Position numbers and translations under genes: made by a program. From the NCBI RefSeq assembly GCF_002849715.1, contig NZ_CP018863.1, forward strand, positions 186,001 through 250,000: a stretch of 64,000 nt of DNA, written 5' to 3'. The notes under the pieces are model-generated. The model did not search any database. It saw only the letters and a program-made list of their open reading frames with translations, and was not told the DNA's origin. Origin of the DNA: Arthrobacter crystallopoietes (lineage in GTDB: Bacteria > Actinomycetota > Actinomycetes > Actinomycetales > Micrococcaceae). How positions within the stretch are numbered: the stretch's first letter is position 1; every line of letters begins with the position of its first letter. Below, in pieces: positions 47,881 to 56,762 of this stretch.

Positions 47881-48948
47881 CTACAGGTGGACGCTGGTGA
47901 CCGGCATGGAGGAGTCCGGGGCGAAGGCAATGCCGGATGGCTCTCCCCCGGCCATGACAATCTGCGAGCCGAGTGCCGCGACCATGGCGCCGTTGTCCGT
48001 ACAAAGGTTGATCGGCGGGACGCGGAGCGTGATCCCGTTGGCCGCGCAGCGTTCCGCGGTCAGCTCGCGCAGCCTGGAGTTGGCGGCCACTCCCCCGCCG
48101 AGCAGCAGGTTGGTGATGCCGTGTTCAGTGCAGGCAAGCATCGCCTTGGCCGTGATCACGTCTACCACCGCTTCCTGGAAGGACGCGGCGATGTCAGCCA
48201 CCGGAACCTCCTGGCCGGCCGCCTCGAACTGCTCCACCGCGCGGGCCACGGCGGTCTTCAGCCCGGAAAAGGACCAGTCGTACCGGTGGCGCCCGGGCTC
48301 CTCGGCCGAACCCATGTATTTGGGCTGGCTCAGGCCGCGTGGGAAACGGATGGCCTTGGGGTTGCCCTCCTTGGCCAGCTTGTCGATCACCGGCCCGCCC
48401 GGGTAGCCCAGGCCGAGGATGCGGGCCACCTTGTCATAGGCTTCGCCGGCGGCGTCGTCGATGGTGGAGCCGAGCAGTTCGACGTCGTCGGTAATGGACT
48501 TCACCCGCAGGATCTCCGTGTGGCCGCCGGACACCAGCAGCGCGCCGAGGTTTTCGGGCAGTTCGCCGCCGTCCAGCAGGCCCACGCCGACGTGCGCCAC
48601 GAGGTGGTTGATCGCGTAGAGCGGTTTGCCCGTTGCGACGGCGAGCGCCTTGGCCGCGCAGACACCCACCATGAGCGCGCCGGCCAAGCCCGGACCGGAG
48701 GTCACGGCCAAAGCGTCGACTTCGTCCAGCGTCACGCCGGCGTCATCCAATGCCTGCTGGAGCGTGGGGACAAACGCATCCAGGTGGGCGCGCGAGGCGA
48801 TCTCCGGGATCACGCCGCCGAAACGCACGTGTTCCTCCATCGAGGAGGAGACGGTGTTGGTCAGCAGCGTGTCGCCGCGGACTATGCCTACACCGGTTTC
48901 GTCGCAGGAGGACTCGATGCCCAGTACCAGCGGTTCGCTGCGGTTCAT
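47881..48948 (-). CDS. tsaD: tRNA N6-threonylcarbamoyladenosine synthase, transferase subunit
   Basis: A 355-residue TsaD/Kae1 ATPase that transfers threonylcarbamoyl to A37 of ANN-decoding tRNAs, together with TsaB and TsaE. The metal-binding H-x3-H is in [11 protein letters not shown]; the ASKHA core shows [19 protein letters not shown] at the start, [35 protein letters not shown] and [15 protein letters not shown]. The ATG overlaps the rimI stop (ATGA) and has GGAGGAG upstream. Confidence 0.97.
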   Translation of the reverse strand: MNRSEPLVLGIESSCDETGVGIVRGDTLLTNTVSSSMEEHVRFGGVIPEIASRAHLDAFVPTLQQALDDAGVTLDEVDALAVTSGPGLAGALMVGVCAAKALAVATGKPLYAINHLVAHVGVGLLDGGELPENLGALLVSGGHTEILRVKSITDDVELLGSTIDDAAGEAYDKVARILGLGYPGGPVIDKLAKEGNPKAIRFPRGLSQPKYMGSAEEPGRHRYDWSFSGLKTAVARAVEQFEAAGQEVPVADIAASFQEAVVDVITAKAMLACTEHGITNLLLGGGVAANSRLRELTAERCAANGITLRVPPINLCTDNGAMVAALGSQIVMAGGEPSGIAFAPDSSMPVTSVHL

Positions 48949-49520
48949 CGGGTCTCCTCCGGGGGGTTCGTAGTGGTCGCGGTGGTGCTCGTCGTCGTGC
49001 TCGAGGTCGTCGTCGTGGTCGTGGTTGTGCCGGGCGCTCCGGTCCAGCCGGCGAGTTCCAGCCGCATGATCAGCGCGTCCGCGCCGTCGCGGTAATAGCG
49101 CGGGCGGCGGTGGATCTGTTCGAACCCGAACCACTGGTACAGCCGCTGCGCCCTCGGGTTGTCCGCCCGGACCTCGAGCAGCACGTCCTTGGCCTTGCGC
49201 CGCGTGGCCTCCTCGATCAGGCGAGTCAGCATCAGGCTGCCGATCCCCTGCCCTTCGCGCTCCGGAGCCACGGCGATGGTCTGCACGTCCGCGATCGGCT
49301 CGATGCACATCAGTCCGGCGTACGCGATCACCGTTCCCACGGCGTCGACGGCGACATAGTAACTGCGGGTTTCGGACTGGGACAGCTCGTCGAAGAACAT
49401 CTGGGTGGGCCAGGCATCCATCGGAAACAGGCTCTGTTCCAGGGCGTCGACCTCGGGAATGTCGGCCTCGGTCATCGCCCGGATGCCACCGCGCTGCACG
49501 GCCCTGTCCACCGCCTTCAC
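48945..49520 (-). CDS. rimI: Ribosomal-protein-alanine acetyltransferase RimI with Thr/Ser-rich tail
   Basis: A 191-residue GNAT enzyme. The acetyl-CoA site [20 protein letters not shown] and the end [20 protein letters not shown] are RimI signatures; RimI acetylates the N-terminal Ala of ribosomal protein S18 and is a usual neighbour of tsaB and tsaD. After about residue 163 the sequence becomes almost only Thr and Ser until NPPEETR, an unusual addition encoded by GC-rich triplet repeats. GTG start overlapping the tsaB stop; GTG/ATGA overlaps on both sides. Confidence 0.92.
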   Translation of the reverse strand: MKAVDRAVQRGGIRAMTEADIPEVDALEQSLFPMDAWPTQMFFDELSQSETRSYYVAVDAVGTVIAYAGLMCIEPIADVQTIAVAPEREGQGIGSLMLTRLIEEATRRKAKDVLLEVRADNPRAQRLYQWFGFEQIHRRPRYYRDGADALIMRLELAGWTGAPGTTTTTTTTSSTTTSTTATTTNPPEETR

Positions 49521-50185
49521 AGCGCACGCTTCCGCGGCCCGGGGACCTTCGCATCGGATTCGCGCAGGTACAGCGGCGTGGTTTCCAGCAAGGGCAGACC
49601 CCGGGTCAGCTTGACGACGGCGGTGCGGCCGAGCGCTTCGGCGGTCGGTTGGGTGCCGCTGAAGTCCGCGACGGCGTGCAACTGGTCAGGATAGATCCCC
49701 GCCCCCTTGCCGTAGGCCGGCAGCTCCGGCACGTCCGCCGGAGCGGAGACGTGCGGACCGTCCAGCAGTTCGGGAGTTCCGCCGGTGCTGCGGTACCGCG
49801 CCCAGTAGACTTCCTTGCGGCGCGCGTCCGTGGCCACGATGAACTCGTCGATCCCCAGCCGCCAGGCATCCAATGCTGCCTCCACGGCGATGGCATCCAG
49901 GCTCATCACCCCATGCAGCGGCTTATTCCAGGCGAACGCCAGCGACCGGGCCGTGGCGATGCCAGAGCGCAGCCCGGTGAACGGCCCGGGACCTACGCCG
50001 ACGACCAAGGCGTCGATATCGGTGGCGGTGACGTCCGCCGTCGTAAGTATTTCCTGGATGCCGGGGGCCAGTACTTCCGCGTGGGTCCGGGTGTCCTCGG
50101 TGGCAAAAGCCTGCAGGGTCTCTCCGTCTCCGGTGATGAGAGCCGCGCTGGCAATGGCGGAGGTATCGATGGAGAGAATGAGCAC
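49517..50185 (-). CDS. tsaB: tRNA threonylcarbamoyladenosine biosynthesis protein TsaB
   Basis: A 222-residue ASKHA-fold partner of TsaD. N-terminal [20 protein letters not shown], then [20 protein letters not shown] and [20 protein letters not shown], which is the TsaB family signature. It has lost the ATPase residues, as all TsaB proteins have, and serves as a scaffold for the t6A complex. It lies 18 bases after the membrane protein of cassette copy 2. GTG start. Confidence 0.95.
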   Translation of the reverse strand: MLILSIDTSAIASAALITGDGETLQAFATEDTRTHAEVLAPGIQEILTTADVTATDIDALVVGVGPGPFTGLRSGIATARSLAFAWNKPLHGVMSLDAIAVEAALDAWRLGIDEFIVATDARRKEVYWARYRSTGGTPELLDGPHVSAPADVPELPAYGKGAGIYPDQLHAVADFSGTQPTAEALGRTAVVKLTRGLPLLETTPLYLRESDAKVPGPRKRAL

Positions 50186-50203
50186 CAGACCATTTTACGC
50201 GGT

Positions 50204-50572
50204 TCAGACATCGCCCCGGTGCCGCGCGTACAATTCTTCGTTCTGCTCGGTTGCCCGCACCCATTCCGGCCGCATAAAGCGCGGAAGCCACGCATGGCTC
50301 AGCAGCCAAATCAGCATTCCGGCAATGGCGGGAAGAACCAGCGCGGCCACGGCTGCCTTGGGTGCACCGGCTCCAGCTGCCCAGACGGCCGCGGGCGCAA
50401 GCAGGAAACTGATTCCGCCGTAAAGCAAGCCCAGTCCGGGATAGCTGCGTACCTTCGGGATCAGACCGCCGTAGGCGAGCCATCGGCGCCATCGGCCCGA
50501 GTACGCGCGCCAGCCGGCAAACGCCATCGCAGCACCCGCCGCGATGGCAACTGATCCCACTGAGAGTTCCAC
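50204..50572 (-). CDS. Small membrane protein of the T7SS-associated cassette (copy 2)
   Basis: A 122-residue membrane protein with three hydrophobic segments (VGSVAIAAGAAMAFAGWRAY; LGLLYGGISFLLAPAAVWAA; AVAALVLPAIAGMLIWLLSH) and the tail LPRFMRPEWVRATEQN, shared with copy 1 at 41253-41669. I place the start at GTG 50572, which gives a length close to copy 1 and follows AAGGGCGC; longer in-frame starts would overlap the EspG-like gene. It sits between the EspG-like gene and tsaB. Confidence 0.72.
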   Translation of the reverse strand: MELSVGSVAIAAGAAMAFAGWRAYSGRWRRWLAYGGLIPKVRSYPGLGLLYGGISFLLAPAAVWAAGAGAPKAAVAALVLPAIAGMLIWLLSHAWLPRFMRPEWVRATEQNEELYARHRGDV

Positions 50573-50600
50573 GCGCCCTTGATCCCTTCCCCCTGCTTGC

Positions 50601-51461
50601 TTAGTAATGCCGTTCCTGGAACCGCGCGTCTTCCACCGCATCGCGCAGAGTGTGCCAAAGCAGGGAGGAGGACTGTTGCGCAAGCTGCACATCGCCGTCG
50701 TTATTGACGCCGAACAGGAAATGCCCGGCGGTCCCGGCGTTGATGAAGCCACGACGGAACCTGCCCCGGCCGATGCTGGCCAACCAGACGAACCACGGCT
50801 CCCGCCACAGCCGGAGCAGCGGGCCCTCCGCGTTGGCGGGTGCGGGTACCCTCGCGTCCTGGAGCCTGCGCTCAAACAGGCTCCGGTTGATGGTGTCGAT
50901 GGTGCCCGCAGTTCCGGCCACGGACCATGCAGGGGCGAGCCCGGACCACGCAGCCATGACGGAAGCCGCGTCGTCCACTCCGGCGACATCCAATTGGACC
51001 ATGGTTCCGCGGTTGCCCGACTCGTAGCCGTGCAGCAACGCACCTGCCGAAGTTCCGGCAACGACGGCGGTCCAGCGGCCGCCGATCCACAGCCGCAGGC
51101 TTGTCCGCTTCCCCAGATACCAGCCATCGATGCGTGCCCTTGTTTGTGCGGCCCGGACGGCATGGCGGAAGAATTCGGTGTCGGCCGTGTAGCTGCCGCG
51201 CGGATTGGTGAAGCCCCAGCTGGTGAACTCGTGGGCAATGTCCGGCCGGCGCAGTGCCGCGGTCCGGCCGAATCTGGCCGAGGCGCGGGAGGCGCTGTCA
51301 AGCAAGACTTCCGCCGCGTCCGCCGACAGCCAGGGACCGCTGGAAAAGTAGCCCTGGCCTCCGGCGAGGGAACCAAGGTCCTCGAGCGGCGGCACCAATG
51401 GATCCGAGCCCTGCACGCCCGTTGCATGGGCCGGAGACTCCGGCTGCATCAACACGCTCAT
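50601..51461 (-). CDS. EspG-like protein of the T7SS-associated cassette (copy 2)
   Basis: A 286-residue protein paralogous to 39930-40781. Shared blocks include the SSGPWLSADAAEVLLDSA region, a central DGWYLGKRTSLRLWIGGRWT segment, and the end INAGTAGHFLFGVNNDGDVQ followed by LLWHTLRDAVED. The mixed helix/strand layout with a Pro-Trp motif (REPWFVW) is conserved in both. ATG at 51461 overlaps the stop of the LpqN-like gene (ATGA); an ATG six codons earlier is possible. EspG similarity is weak and based on the overall pattern. Confidence 0.72.
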   Translation of the reverse strand: MSVLMQPESPAHATGVQGSDPLVPPLEDLGSLAGGQGYFSSGPWLSADAAEVLLDSASRASARFGRTAALRRPDIAHEFTSWGFTNPRGSYTADTEFFRHAVRAAQTRARIDGWYLGKRTSLRLWIGGRWTAVVAGTSAGALLHGYESGNRGTMVQLDVAGVDDAASVMAAWSGLAPAWSVAGTAGTIDTINRSLFERRLQDARVPAPANAEGPLLRLWREPWFVWLASIGRGRFRRGFINAGTAGHFLFGVNNDGDVQLAQQSSSLLWHTLRDAVEDARFQERHY

Positions 51462-51919
51462 GCCGCAGCGCTTTCCCACGCCAGCGAGCTGAACATCGCG
51501 TCGAAGGCGCCCCTGACCAGCGGCACCTGCCCGACCGTGCTGCTGGCAATGACATCCAGGCAGCGGCTCTCAAGCTTCAGGATCCAGCGGCGCACGAAAA
51601 CCGTCGTCTCACCGATCCGGTAGGTGAATTCGATTCGGCGGCCCGCCCGGCCAAAATGCTCCAGATACTCGCTGGAGATCAGCAGCGGGTCCTCGTACTC
51701 CTGTTGGGCTTCCTCGGCGGCGCGCAGCGCGATCTGCGGCAGCGGTTCTTCGGAGAAGTAGCTCACCACCACGAAGCTGGGGCGGAACACACCGGCGGGC
51801 ATGCCGGCCAGCGCCAGGACCAGTTCGGTATGTTCGACGTCGACCCGTTCCCAACCTGCAGGGGCTCTTACGGCAACTTCGAGGGGCGGACGGATAGTCC
51901 TTGTTACCCATCCGGCCAC
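51458..51919 (-). CDS. LpqN/DUF1795-like protein of the T7SS-associated cassette (copy 2)
   Basis: A 153-residue protein paralogous to 40786-41256, with APAGWERVDVEHTELVLALA, AGVFRPSFVVVSYFSEEPLP and TVFVRRWILKLESRCLDVIA. GTG start after GGAGC. It is the first gene of copy 2 and follows a 157-base gap after tsaE, in which I see no gene. Gene order in this copy is LpqN-like, EspG-like, membrane protein; in copy 1 it is membrane protein, LpqN-like, EspG-like. Confidence 0.72.
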   Translation of the reverse strand: MAGWVTRTIRPPLEVAVRAPAGWERVDVEHTELVLALAGMPAGVFRPSFVVVSYFSEEPLPQIALRAAEEAQQEYEDPLLISSEYLEHFGRAGRRIEFTYRIGETTVFVRRWILKLESRCLDVIASSTVGQVPLVRGAFDAMFSSLAWESAAA

Positions 51920-52076
51920 GCTGGAGCTCCTCGATCAACCGTTCAAATTGTGCTCTCCAGCCTAGGCAGATCCGCGAGTCCGCGCGATGGGGAGGACTGC
52001 CCATGCCTGCTCGTTGACACGGCCGTGGCGCGCCGCGGGCAGCGGCAGCGGCCAGGTCATTCCTTCGACGGCGTTA

Positions 52077-52739
52077 CTAGAACGGATTGCCCCCGGCCCA
52101 GCGCGGGCCGTAGGCGGCAATGCGGATCTGCCGGTCTTCAGCGTCGTCCGGTTCATCAAAATCAAGTACGACGGCGGGGCTGCCGCCGGCTTCCGCAGTA
52201 TCCGTTGAGCCGGCTGAGTTGGCTGAGTTCACGGTGCTCGGTGTGCTCCCGGTGTTCGCGGTGCTCCCGGTGCTCCCGGTGTTCGCGGTGTGCGTTCCGC
52301 CCGCAGCCAGATCAGCTCCGGTGGCACGCACCAGCGTGATGTCCAGCCGGCTCTCCGCCAGGTGTTCCACCCGGTCGCGGCCCCATTCGACCACGGTCAC
52401 GGCACTGTCCATGGTGTTTTCCAGGTCAATATCGTCGATCTCGCCGGCCGACTCCAGCCGGTAGGCGTCCACGTGCACCAGATCGGGCCCGTCCCCCAGA
52501 CTGGGGTGGACCCGCACCAGCACAAAAGTGGGCGAGATGATGCCGGGGCGTACGCCCATGCCTTCGCCCAGCCCCTGGGTGAAAGTGGTCTTGCCTGCCC
52601 CGAGTTCCCCGGTCAGGACGATCAGGTCCCCGGCCTGCAACTCTGCACCGATCCGGGCAGCCAGGGTCTGGGTTTCTTCCGCGCTGGCTACCGAATACTC
52701 CGCTGCCCACACCGGTGTCGGTTCCTCCGGGTCAGTCAC
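52077..52739 (-). CDS. tsaE: tRNA threonylcarbamoyladenosine biosynthesis ATPase TsaE with low-complexity insert
   Basis: A 220-residue P-loop ATPase that drives turnover of the TsaB-TsaD complex. Walker A LTGELGAGKTTFTQGLGEGM, then GIISPTFVLVRVHPS, VHVDAYRLE and VVEWGRDRVEHLAESRLDIT are canonical. After LVRATGADL a Thr/Asn/Gly/Ser-rich block of about 40 residues interrupts the C-terminal part before VVLDFDEPDDAEDRQIRIAA resumes the family sequence. The GTG start overlaps the alr stop (GTGA). Confidence 0.93.
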   Translation of the reverse strand: MTDPEEPTPVWAAEYSVASAEETQTLAARIGAELQAGDLIVLTGELGAGKTTFTQGLGEGMGVRPGIISPTFVLVRVHPSLGDGPDLVHVDAYRLESAGEIDDIDLENTMDSAVTVVEWGRDRVEHLAESRLDITLVRATGADLAAGGTHTANTGSTGSTANTGSTPSTVNSANSAGSTDTAEAGGSPAVVLDFDEPDDAEDRQIRIAAYGPRWAGGNPF

Positions 52740-54016
52740 TCGCGGTCCCCCGCGCCATTGCTGCCGTCCGCAGCGGCGGAGGCCCCGCCGTCGTAATTTG
52801 CCGTGTTGTGGTTCCCCGAAGTGTGGTTCGCGCCGTCGTAATTCGCGGTGAAGTCCACGGAAGGCTCCATGCCGGCGGCCGCACCGGTCTCGAGGTCCCG
52901 GCCAATGTACACGCGGGGCACGCGCGGACTGACCCTCGTGACGATCTCGTAGTTGATGGTGCCGGCCGCCGCGGCCCAGTCCTCCGCCCCCGGCGCATCC
53001 TCGCTGGGACCGAACAGAATGACTTCCGCGCCGACAAGGTCCTCCGTCTCGGAGGTGCGCAGGTCCACCACGAACTGGTCCATGGCTACCCGGCCCACCA
53101 CGTCATAGCGCTTGCCGCCGATGGCAACCTGGGCGCCGTTTGCGCTGCGGGGAATGCCGTCGCCGTAGCCCATCGGCACCAGGACCAGGGTGGTGGGCTC
53201 CTCGGTGTGGTAGCGCAGGCCGTAGGAAACGCCCTGGTGCTCCGGAACGAGTTTGCAGTTGGCCACCCGGGCACGCAGGGTCATCGCCGGCTTGAGTTTG
53301 AGGTCCTCCGGCACCTGCCCCTCAAACGGTGAAAGACCGTACAGGCCAAGGCCAACGCGAACCAGGTCGAAGTGCGCGTCCGGGCGGGTCAGGGTCCCGG
53401 GCGTGTTGGCCAGATGGCGCACCTCAAGGTCCAGGCCTGCGTTCTCGGCCACCGCCACCGCCTCGCGGAACCGGTCAATCTGCTCATCCGTTTCCGGCCG
53501 GTGCGGCTCGTCGGCGACGGCCAGGTGCGAGAAGACCCCGACCACGCGCAGCAGCCCTTCCTCCTGGAACTCCACGGCCCGGCTGACCAGCGGCTCCCAC
53601 TGCGCAGGCGCGCAGCCGTTGCGGCCCAGGCCGGTATCGATCTTGAGCTGCACGCGCGCCGGCCGTTCCTGCCGCTTGGCCGCCGCCGCCACGTATTCCA
53701 GCTCCCAGCCGGAAATGCCAAGATCCACGTTGGCGTTGATGGCGGCGTCGAAATCGCTGTCGGGAGTGTGCAGCCAGGCCAGGATCGGCGCGTCGAAACC
53801 GGCCGACCGCAGTTTGAGCGCTTCGGAAATGTGCGCGGTGCCAAGCCAGCTTGCCCCGGCTTCCAACGCCGCGCGGGCAACCTCGACGGCGCCGTGCCCG
53901 TAGCCGTCCGCCTTGACCACGGCCATGACCCGGGCGGGGGCGGCGATCTCGAGGAAGTGCCGGACGTTTGCCCGGATGGCGTCCAGGTCAATCACTGCCT
54001 GGCGGTCATAACTCAT
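52736..54016 (-). CDS. alr: Alanine racemase with low-complexity C-terminal extension
   Basis: A 426-residue PLP enzyme producing D-Ala for peptidoglycan. The PLP Lys is in VMAVVKADGYGHGAVEVARA; the catalytic Tyr region is LKPAMTLRARVANCKLVPEH followed by GVSYGLRYHTEEPTTLVLVP and MGYGDGIPRSANGAQVAIGG. The family normally ends soon after PRVYIGRD, but here about 55 more residues follow, rich in Asn, Gly, Thr and Ala (for example SGNHNTANYDGGASAAADGS). ATG 54016 gives the usual MSYDRQAVIDLDAIR start; a GTG six codons earlier is possible. First gene of the alr-tsaE unit. Confidence 0.94.
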   Translation of the reverse strand: MSYDRQAVIDLDAIRANVRHFLEIAAPARVMAVVKADGYGHGAVEVARAALEAGASWLGTAHISEALKLRSAGFDAPILAWLHTPDSDFDAAINANVDLGISGWELEYVAAAAKRQERPARVQLKIDTGLGRNGCAPAQWEPLVSRAVEFQEEGLLRVVGVFSHLAVADEPHRPETDEQIDRFREAVAVAENAGLDLEVRHLANTPGTLTRPDAHFDLVRVGLGLYGLSPFEGQVPEDLKLKPAMTLRARVANCKLVPEHQGVSYGLRYHTEEPTTLVLVPMGYGDGIPRSANGAQVAIGGKRYDVVGRVAMDQFVVDLRTSETEDLVGAEVILFGPSEDAPGAEDWAAAAGTINYEIVTRVSPRVPRVYIGRDLETGAAAGMEPSVDFTANYDGANHTSGNHNTANYDGGASAAADGSNGAGDRE

Positions 54017-54115
54017 GCCTGCTTCAGAACTCACCCGTTCATTCTTTCATCAGCAGCCTGAAAACCGGGTCAAGCCCGCCCTCGGGCCCGCGCTGAGCCC
54101 GCCCTCAGCCCCGTC

Positions 54116-55213
54116 TCAGACGTCCGAATGCCGCGCCACGGTGGCGGTGGCCCGGCGGACGGCCAGCGGCGGAATCTCGGGAATGATCTTCTCCAGGAAG
54201 GCATACCGGCGCAGCCACTGCCCGCGCACTCCCTCGCGCGTATCGTTCACCTGCTGCCACCAGTCCGCCACGTCGCCCCAGCCCGGTGCCGCCAGCGAGC
54301 CACCGAATTGCTGGACGGACAGCGCAGCACACAGATTCGCAAACGCGAGCCGGTCGGCCAGCTTCCAGCCGGCCAATGTGCCCATCAGGAACGCCGCACT
54401 GAAACAGTCCCCGGCGCCGGTGGAATCGTAGGCCTTCACCGGCAGCGCGGGCACCCAGTCCTCTTCGCCCGTGATCGAATCGATGGCAATCGCCCCGCGC
54501 GAGCCCAGGGTCACCACCGCCACCGGCACCCGGTCCGCGAGGGCATACAGTGCCGCCCACGGATCGTCGGTTCCGGTGTAGCGCATGGCCTCCGCATCGT
54601 TCGGCAGGAAGGCGTGGAATCTTTCGAGATTGGCCAAGGTGGACTCGGACCACTGCCCGGTGGGGTCCCAGCCAACATCGCCAAAGAGTTTTGTCCCGTT
54701 TCCGGCAGCAGCCAGTGCCCACGGTTCCAGTTCCGGCGCCAGCGACGTGATGGCGGCCCTGCATGGTGGCGGATCGCCAACCAGTTCGGATGCGCTGAGC
54801 GGGGCGGCGTGGCCGTGAGTAATAAACGACCGGTCCCTGTCGGTGGAGAGGGAGACCGTCACCGGCGAATGCCATCCCGGGAAGTTCCGCGACAGGGACA
54901 GGTCTACGTACTCCTGCGCGCCGATGATGTTGCGGTTGAATTCGCCGTACGCGTCGTCCCCGAACGCCGCGGCCAGCGTGGTGTTCAAGCCCAGCCTGCT
55001 GGCGGCAATGGCTTGGTTTGCCACACCCCCGGGGCAGGATCCCATTCCCTCGCTCCACAGTTCTTCCCCCGGCTCCGGCAGGGAGCTGAGACCGGTGAAG
55101 ATAATGTCCAGAAAGACCGGCCCCGTCAGCAGCAGGTCGAAAGCCGGGCTCTCCGGTGTCCGGCCTGCAGCCAGCGGGTCATATCCGTGTGGTTGGTTGA
55201 GGATGTTGGTCAT
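54116..55213 (-). CDS. PfkB-family carbohydrate kinase
   Basis: A 365-residue ribokinase-like sugar kinase. The N-terminal GSCPGGVANQAIAASRLGLN is PfkB signature 1, and AYDSTGAGDCFSAAFLMGTL (with the GAGD anion hole and catalytic Asp) is signature 2. It phosphorylates a sugar or nucleoside; the divergent GH4 gene suggests a role in a phosphoglycoside-derived sugar pathway, though that is inference. The ATG at 55213 has no ribosome site; TTGTAT at 55223-55228 on the minus strand would put the transcript start within a few bases of the ATG, so a leaderless message is possible. Confidence 0.9.
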   Translation of the reverse strand: MTNILNQPHGYDPLAAGRTPESPAFDLLLTGPVFLDIIFTGLSSLPEPGEELWSEGMGSCPGGVANQAIAASRLGLNTTLAAAFGDDAYGEFNRNIIGAQEYVDLSLSRNFPGWHSPVTVSLSTDRDRSFITHGHAAPLSASELVGDPPPCRAAITSLAPELEPWALAAAGNGTKLFGDVGWDPTGQWSESTLANLERFHAFLPNDAEAMRYTGTDDPWAALYALADRVPVAVVTLGSRGAIAIDSITGEEDWVPALPVKAYDSTGAGDCFSAAFLMGTLAGWKLADRLAFANLCAALSVQQFGGSLAAPGWGDVADWWQQVNDTREGVRGQWLRRYAFLEKIIPEIPPLAVRRATATVARHSDV

Positions 55214-55282
55214 ACTGGCACAATACAAGCAGGGGGCTGGCTGTCATTTTGATCCAGCCGGGCAAATCGTCAAAGGGGTGCT

Positions 55283-56623
55283 GTGGTCAAGCTGGTAATT
55301 CTGGGCGGCGGAGGTTTCCGGGTGCCGTTGGTCTACCGGGCCCTTTCCACCGGACCCTATGCGGGGCTCATAGATGAACTCGTGCTGCAGGATACGGACG
55401 GCAGCCGGCTTCAGGCCATCGCACGCGTACTCGGCGATCTTCCCCTGCCCGAGGGCGCCCAGCCTCCCCGGTTCACGCTGACCGAAAACCTCCAGGACGC
55501 TCTTGCCGGAGCTGATGTGGTTTTTTGCGCCATCCGACCCGGCGGCACTGCCGGCCGAACCGTCGACGAAAGCGTTGCGGCGCGGCTGAACATCCTGGGC
55601 CAGGAAACCACCGGCGCCGGCGGCATTGCCTATGCGCTTCGCTCCATCCCCGCTGTCTTGGAAATCGGCCGGCAAATGCAGGTCCATTGTCCGGACGCGT
55701 GGCTCATCAACTTCACCAATCCTGCAGGCATGGTCACCGAGGCACTGCACAAGGTCCTCGGGCGGAAGGTCATTGGCATCTGCGACTCCCCCGTCGCATT
55801 GGTCCGGCGCGCGGCCCAGGCTGTCGGAGTTCCGCTTCAGGAAGGGCGGCTAACCGGCGTCGATTACGTGGGCCTGAACCACTTGGGCTGGCTGCGCGCC
55901 CTGAATTACGACGGCGAGGATCGGCTTCCCAAGTTATTGGCCGACGAGCGGGCGCTTGCTTCCTTCGAAGAGGGCCGGGTGTTCGGCGCGCCGATGCTTC
56001 GGGTACTCGGAACCGTTCCCAATGAGTACTTGTTCTACTACTACTTCCGGCGGGAAGCGACGCTGGCCATGGCCGGTGCGGCCCGGACCCGCGGCGAATC
56101 CATCCACGATCAGCAGCAGGAACTCTACGCCAAGCTGCACTCTTCGCCGACGCCGTTCCAGGACTGGGATGCCGTCCGACGGTCGCGCGAAGAGGGCTAT
56201 CTGGCCGAAGCCCGGCCCGAAGGCGGGTCGCGGGATGAGTGCGATGTGACCGGCGGCGGGTATGAACGAGTGGCGCTCCAGACCATGCGGGGACTGCTCT
56301 CCGGAGAACGGACCGAGCTGATCCTGAACGTCCGCAACGGAACTACCCTTCCCCAGCTTCCTGAGGACGCCGTCATTGAGGTCCCTTCGGAGGTGACGGC
56401 CGATGGCGCCCGGCCGCTGCCGGTCAGGCAGCCGCTGACTCTGCACCAGGCCGGCCTCATGGCGCAGCTGAAGGCGGTGGAACAGGAGACAATCAAGGCA
56501 GCCCATGGAGACCGCGATGCAGCCCTGCGGGCCTTCATGATCCACCCGTTGATCCTGTCGGGCCATGTGGCGCACCGGTTGCTGGAGGCCTACGAACAGG
56601 CCCACGGCTACAAGTGGGCGTAA
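55283..56623 (+). CDS. Glycoside hydrolase family 4, 6-phospho-beta-glucosidase type
   Basis: A 446-residue NAD+- and Mn2+-dependent GH4 enzyme. The N-terminal dinucleotide fold is VKLVILGGGGFRVPLVYRAL, then RPGGTAGRTVDESVAARLNI, INFTNPAGMVTEAL, the metal-ligand Cys in GICDSPVALVRRAA and His in YVGLNHLGWLRALNYD, all as in LicH/CelF-type 6-phospho-beta-glucosidases. It cleaves phosphorylated disaccharides by a redox-elimination route. GTG at 55283 follows AAAGGGG. Divergent from the PfkB kinase, which may process a released sugar. No PTS EIIC is in the window. Confidence 0.93.
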   Translation: MVKLVILGGGGFRVPLVYRALSTGPYAGLIDELVLQDTDGSRLQAIARVLGDLPLPEGAQPPRFTLTENLQDALAGADVVFCAIRPGGTAGRTVDESVAARLNILGQETTGAGGIAYALRSIPAVLEIGRQMQVHCPDAWLINFTNPAGMVTEALHKVLGRKVIGICDSPVALVRRAAQAVGVPLQEGRLTGVDYVGLNHLGWLRALNYDGEDRLPKLLADERALASFEEGRVFGAPMLRVLGTVPNEYLFYYYFRREATLAMAGAARTRGESIHDQQQELYAKLHSSPTPFQDWDAVRRSREEGYLAEARPEGGSRDECDVTGGGYERVALQTMRGLLSGERTELILNVRNGTTLPQLPEDAVIEVPSEVTADGARPLPVRQPLTLHQAGLMAQLKAVEQETIKAAHGDRDAALRAFMIHPLILSGHVAHRLLEAYEQAHGYKWA

Positions 56624-56674
56624 GCACGATGTCCCGCCCGCGAAAGGATTCGCGCCCGCAAAGATGACTGGGAA

Positions 56675-56717
56675 ACGACGCCGGCCGGTCGCACCTGGTG
56701 CGACCGGCCGGCGTCGT
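56675..56717. terminator. Perfect 20-base-pair terminator hairpin
   Basis: ACGACGCCGGCCGGTCGCAC and GTGCGACCGGCCGGCGTCGT pair perfectly around CTG. It lies between the GH4 gene and the convergent monooxygenase gene and can serve both; TGTTATTGC follows on the plus strand. Confidence 0.85.
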
Positions 56718-56762
56718 TGTTATTGCTTCTGCGGTAGGTTTCCCTCGATGGGCATCGCCCGG

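Noticed and set aside
52185..52310. Tandem repeats that could suggest a CRISPR or mobile-element remnant
   Set aside because: The repeats are short, in frame within tsaE and lack spacers; they encode a low-complexity insert.
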